Positions 60,895 through 64,000 of a DNA stretch of 64,000 nucleotides are shown here, in pieces. Below the pieces are notes generated by a model. The model did no database searches and was not told the origin of the DNA. It saw nothing but the letters and a program-made list of their open reading frames with translations. Source of the DNA: Roseivirga misakiensis (GTDB lineage Bacteria; Bacteroidota; Bacteroidia; Cytophagales; Cyclobacteriaceae). A program made the position numbers and the translations under genes. The DNA lies in the NCBI RefSeq assembly GCF_001747105.1, contig NZ_MDGQ01000005.1:620001-684000 (forward strand), in the 5' to 3' direction. Every line of letters starts with the position of its first letter. The stretch's first letter is position 1.

Positions 60895-62394
60895 ATGAAG
60901 AGGCTTCCTATTTTTTTATCGCTTTTGACGCTTTTCACATTGGTGACCAGTGCTGCTCATGCGCAGGATTTCAAAGTAAAGTCCTTGGATCAATTAATCG
61001 AGGCCAATGCTGCGGATACGGCACGAGTAATGCCTTTGGAATCATTTATCGGTTTGGTGCTTAGAAACCATCCAGTGGTAAAACAAGCCGATCTCTTGCC
61101 TGAAAATGCGAAGCAGGAAATTCGATTGGCACGTGGTGCTTTTGATCCAAAACTAGAAGCTAGTTGGGATGTTAAGAACTTCGACGATAAGGACTACTAT
61201 GATTTTGTCAACACTACGCTGAAGATACCTACTTGGATACCGATAGATCCGAAGTTTTCGTTTGATAGAAATTTTGGAGAATTTGTCAATGCCGAAAATT
61301 CAATTCCTGAGCCCGATAACTTTAGACAAGTAACGGCTGGAATCAGTTTGCCAATTGGTAGAGGCTTATTGATTGATCAACGACGAGCGACAGTAAAACA
61401 AGCAGAAGTGTTTAGCAAAATCAGCGATGCGGAGCGTTTGAAAATGATCAATAAAGTGCTACTGTCCGCTTCAAAGGATTATTGGGAGTGGTACTTTGCT
61501 TTTTACAACTATCTCTTGATCGAAGAGAGTTTGTCCATTTCAGAAACTATATATAATCTGGTTAAACAAAACTTTGAATTTGGGGATGTTGCGGCAATTG
61601 ATACTGTTCGAGCAGCTACGTCCTTAGTTCAACGCCAAGTGGATAGGCAAACTGCACTTGTCAATTTTCAAAGAGCGGGCCTTATATTGTCGAACTATAT
61701 CTGGTCGGCCGACGAGTCGCCACTGGTTCTACAGGATGACATGGTGCCACAACTTGATTTAACGACCAACCTGCTGACCACAGATATTCCTTTGGATAGT
61801 TTAGTAGCCACGGCACTAGAAAATCATCCGGAATTAGTGAAAACTAGTCTTAAGTTGGAACAGCTGGATATAGATAGGCGATTGGCCAAAGAGAATTTGA
61901 AGCCGACACTGGATTTGAATTACAACCTCATCAATTCTCCTATCAACGCACAAGGGGATTTTGTGGATATTCGACTCAGAAATAACTACAAGTTTGGAGT
62001 CAATTTTGGCATTCCACTGTTTTTGAGGAAAGAACGATCAAAACTGAGACAGACTCAAATCAAGATTAAGCAAACGGGTTATGAGTTGAATTTGCAAGAG
62101 CGGGAGATTGTGAATGAAATCCAAGCTTCATATTTCGAACTAGAAACCACGCAACAGGCTTTGGTTAGTCAGAATGAGTCAGTCGATTTATTTAAGCGCA
62201 TCTTTGAGTTAGAACTGCTTAATCTTGATCTTGGAGAAAATGATCTCTTCAAAATCAATTTCCAATTAGATAAACTGCTTGAAGCTCAAACTAAGCTGAT
62301 AAAGATGAGAACGGACATGGAGAAAGCGAGAGTGATTCTATATTGGTCGGCTGGGCTTCCTTATCTCAATTTCAACAAGGATAGTCCTAGATAG
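60895..62394 (+). CDS. TolC-family outer membrane channel protein
   Basis: About 499 residues from the ATG at 60895. The longer ORF start at 60796 lies inside the HlyD gene, and this ATG gives a clean signal peptide (FLSLLTLFTLVTSAAHAQ). Two OEP-type helical repeats follow (FIGLVLRNHPVVKQADLL near 45; LVATALENHPELVKTSLKL near 310), separated by strands that build the outer membrane barrel. It completes the tripartite ABC-HlyD-TolC export path. Confidence 0.9.
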   Translation: MKRLPIFLSLLTLFTLVTSAAHAQDFKVKSLDQLIEANAADTARVMPLESFIGLVLRNHPVVKQADLLPENAKQEIRLARGAFDPKLEASWDVKNFDDKDYYDFVNTTLKIPTWIPIDPKFSFDRNFGEFVNAENSIPEPDNFRQVTAGISLPIGRGLLIDQRRATVKQAEVFSKISDAERLKMINKVLLSASKDYWEWYFAFYNYLLIEESLSISETIYNLVKQNFEFGDVAAIDTVRAATSLVQRQVDRQTALVNFQRAGLILSNYIWSADESPLVLQDDMVPQLDLTTNLLTTDIPLDSLVATALENHPELVKTSLKLEQLDIDRRLAKENLKPTLDLNYNLINSPINAQGDFVDIRLRNNYKFGVNFGIPLFLRKERSKLRQTQIKIKQTGYELNLQEREIVNEIQASYFELETTQQALVSQNESVDLFKRIFELELLNLDLGENDLFKINFQLDKLLEAQTKLIKMRTDMEKARVILYWSAGLPYLNFNKDSPR

Positions 62395-62437
62395 ACTTTT
62401 CTCATCTGTCATTCTATGCTAATCCTACGATATTCAT

Positions 62438-62445
62438 TAACTTTG
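62438..62445 (+). promoter_or_regulatory. probable promoter core of the ferritin gene
   Basis: TAACTTTG matches the Bacteroidota -7 consensus TAnnTTTG exactly and lies 25 bases before the ferritin ATG. A clear TTG at the right upstream distance is not seen. Confidence 0.5.
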
Positions 62446-62470
62446 ATCAACGCGAAAGACAAGACATAAA

Positions 62471-63010
62471 ATGGAAAGACAACAAGTAACAGCCAAGCGA
62501 TCATTAACAAAAGCTACAGAAGATTTATTGAACCGTCAGATCATGATGGAAGGGTCATCTTCTGCTTCTTACCTTTCAATGGCTTCATGGTGTGAAATGA
62601 CTGGATATGAGAATTCAGCCAAATTTTTATACCTACACTCTGATGAAGAGCGTCAACACATGTTGAAAATTTTCCATTATGTAAATGAGGCTGGTGGACA
62701 CTCAATCCAGCCAGAAATTAAAGATATCAAGCATCACTATAGCTCGTTAAGAGAAGTTTTTGAAACTATCCTCGATCACGAAATCGCCGTGACTAACTCG
62801 ATCAATGAAATCGTTAATCACTGTTACGAAATTAAAGATTTCACCACCATGAACTTTTTAAACTGGTTTGTGGAAGAGCAAAGAGAAGAAGAGACGCTAG
62901 CCAGAAGAGCCGTTGAATTGTTCGATTTAATCGGTGAAGACGGTGTTGGTTTATGGACAATCGACAAAGAAATCCTGAACCTAATTGGTGGTGAAGGTGA
63001 TGCAGAATAA
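62471..63010 (+). CDS. ftnA: non-heme ferritin
   Basis: A 179-residue four-helix iron-storage protein. Ferroxidase residues line up with FtnA at a ten-residue offset: Glu27 (MMEGSSSASYL), Glu60 and His63 (DEERQHM), Glu104 (LDHEIAVTNSIN), and the NWFVEEQREEE segment at 131-141. Twenty-four such chains would form the iron-storing shell. It has its own promoter core and lies 33 bases upstream of a Crp/Fnr regulator on the same strand. Confidence 0.93.
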   Translation: MERQQVTAKRSLTKATEDLLNRQIMMEGSSSASYLSMASWCEMTGYENSAKFLYLHSDEERQHMLKIFHYVNEAGGHSIQPEIKDIKHHYSSLREVFETILDHEIAVTNSINEIVNHCYEIKDFTTMNFLNWFVEEQREEETLARRAVELFDLIGEDGVGLWTIDKEILNLIGGEGDAE

Positions 63011-63043
63011 TCGCATAATCAGTTTCGATTCCTATTCCTGATC

Positions 63044-63673
63044 ATGTTAGAAGCGTTAGAAGAAAATCTGAGTCAACTGGGTTTTGAGCATGAGTTGATT
63101 CAGGAAATTTTACGCTTTGGGAAGTCAAAAACAGTAACTGCAGAAACATCTCTGATTAATCCCGGTACGCCAGCCAACGCCATGCCGATGGTGATTACCG
63201 GGACGCTCCGAATTATGCGAGAGGATGAGGAAGGCAACGAGGTTTTTCTCTATTATCTCGAGGGTGGTGATGCCTGTGCTATGTCAATCAGTTGTTGCAT
63301 GGGCAATTTATCCAGTCCATTTAAAGCCATTTCCGAAACCGATACAACGCTATGGATGGTGCCCTTGTCGATGATTGATGGGTGGATGGCAAACTATTCG
63401 TCTTTCAGAAAATTCGTAATTAATTCCTATCAAGATCGATTTGATGAGCTCATGAATACCATAGATAGCATAGCCTTCATGAATATGGATGAGCGCTTGA
63501 TGAAGTATTTACTGGATAAAAAACAGAGTCAAGGATCATTTGTAATCGAAAAAACGCACGAACAGATCGCTCAAGAATTAAATACATCGCGAGTAGTAAT
63601 ATCTAGACTACTCAAAAAGCTAGAAAAAGAAGATAAGGTAGAACTCTACAGAAATAGGATAGAGGTACTTTAA
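63044..63673 (+). CDS. Crp/Fnr-family transcriptional regulator
   Basis: A 209-residue regulator. The N-terminal cyclic-nucleotide-binding-like barrel covers about 15-120, and the C-terminal winged helix-turn-helix is THEQIAQELNTSRVVISRLLKKLEKED (about 166-192). The segment GDACAMSISCCMGNLSS holds three cysteines, which I have seen in a Bacteroidota branch of this family and which could sense redox or metal. The residues that contact cAMP in Crp are not obvious. Its role next to ferritin could be iron or redox control, but that is inferred. Confidence 0.86.
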   Translation: MLEALEENLSQLGFEHELIQEILRFGKSKTVTAETSLINPGTPANAMPMVITGTLRIMREDEEGNEVFLYYLEGGDACAMSISCCMGNLSSPFKAISETDTTLWMVPLSMIDGWMANYSSFRKFVINSYQDRFDELMNTIDSIAFMNMDERLMKYLLDKKQSQGSFVIEKTHEQIAQELNTSRVVISRLLKKLEKEDKVELYRNRIEVL

Positions 63674-63678
63674 TAAAC

Positions 63679-64000
63679 CTAAATGTTAGCCAGTTTTTCG
63701 GCAGTAACGGCTCTAAACGATCGGCTTATAGGGAGTTCCAAACCATCAATTTCAATACTCTCTTTGGTAAATGAAGAGATCGCTTTTAAATGAACTAGAA
63801 AAGAGCGATGAATTCTTAAGAACTGGTTTTCGGGTAAACGTTCTTGCACCTTCGACAAAGTCTCTCGTGTTACGATTAGACCTTTTTTCGAATGAATTTT
63901 CAAGTAATCGCTAAAACTTTCGATATACAAAATGTCGCTAACCGATAGCTTTACGGTCTTACGATCGGCACGTACCAAAATGTATTGATCAATCTCATTT
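63679..64000 (-). CDS. LytTR-family regulator, 5' part beyond the window
   Basis: The frame stays open to the window edge, past a TTG at 63978, and reads NEIDQYILVRADRKTV, the linker that normally precedes a LytTR domain. About 107 residues are seen. The domain is complete: LSVSDILYIESFSDYLKIHSKKG, then FLRIHRSFLVHLKAI and LPISRSF. A receiver domain is expected outside the window. It ends five bases after the Crp/Fnr stop, convergently. Confidence 0.88.
   Translation of the reverse strand, partial: NEIDQYILVRADRKTVKLSVSDILYIESFSDYLKIHSKKGLIVTRETLSKVQERLPENQFLRIHRSFLVHLKAISSFTKESIEIDGLELPISRSFRAVTAEKLANI

Overview
The window reads as chromosomal DNA of a free-living member of the Bacteroidota, most likely of the Cytophagales. 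The evidence is a protein with a type IX secretion (T9SS) gliding-type C-terminal domain, a PorV/PorQ-like protein, DUF4270 and DUF4249 lipoproteins, a TonB receptor with a carboxypeptidase-regulatory-like plug, an IPExxxVDY-pyk pair beside acpP-fabF-rnc, very short or overlapping gene junctions, and promoter cores of the TAnnTTTG type. Base composition is AT-rich and coding density is high. No insertion sequence, prophage, CRISPR array, rRNA or tRNA was recognised.

Layout. 0-8 kb (mostly minus strand) holds a PorV/PorQ-like protein, a D15-type barrel protein, lgt, nadE, rnc, fabF and acpP. 7.8-9.7 kb holds IPExxxVDY-pyk. 9.7-11.9 kb is a translationally coupled set: receiver-Hpt, receiver, a small conserved protein and a PhnP-like hydrolase. 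12-20.4 kb holds miaA, a LemA-like protein, and a surface-polysaccharide group (two GT4 enzymes, a flippase, a methyltransferase and a YfhO protein). 20.5-31 kb is housekeeping (ffh, pdhB, ybaB, hisS) mixed with lipoproteins, a GT2 and a T9SS cargo protein. 31-34.9 kb holds a lysine-rich small protein, a phosphodiesterase, an OmpA protein with six type-3 thrombospondin repeats, and an ArsR-like regulator with its own operator. 35-39 kb holds an ECF sigma factor, a HEAT-repeat anti-sigma candidate, three related secreted proteins and a free-standing PspC N-terminal-like domain. 39.3-46.6 kb holds a sulfite dehydrogenase pair, MltB, a class V aminotransferase, a ureohydrolase and glnS. 46.8-55.7 kb is envelope-centred: DUF4270, kelch and barrel genes, then a LytS/LytT pair divergent from a TonB receptor and DUF4249 pair. 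56.6-62.4 kb is a TetR-controlled type I export set (ABC, HlyD, TolC). Ferritin, a Crp/Fnr regulator and a partial LytTR regulator end the window.

The most unusual stretch is the 961-base gap at 55704-56664. It starts with four DnaA-box-like 9-mers, all on one strand and spaced at exactly 12 bases. About 700 bases follow that are dense in hairpins, several closed by GNRA tetraloops, and end in a strong rho-independent terminator. A perfect 21-base palindrome then precedes the tetR gene. I read this as a DnaA-binding cluster (a possible origin or a titration site) next to an undescribed large structured RNA. A second notable point is the ABC protein of the export operon: its nucleotide-binding domain keeps Walker A but lacks the Q-loop glutamine, the Walker B aspartate, the catalytic glutamate and the H-loop histidine.
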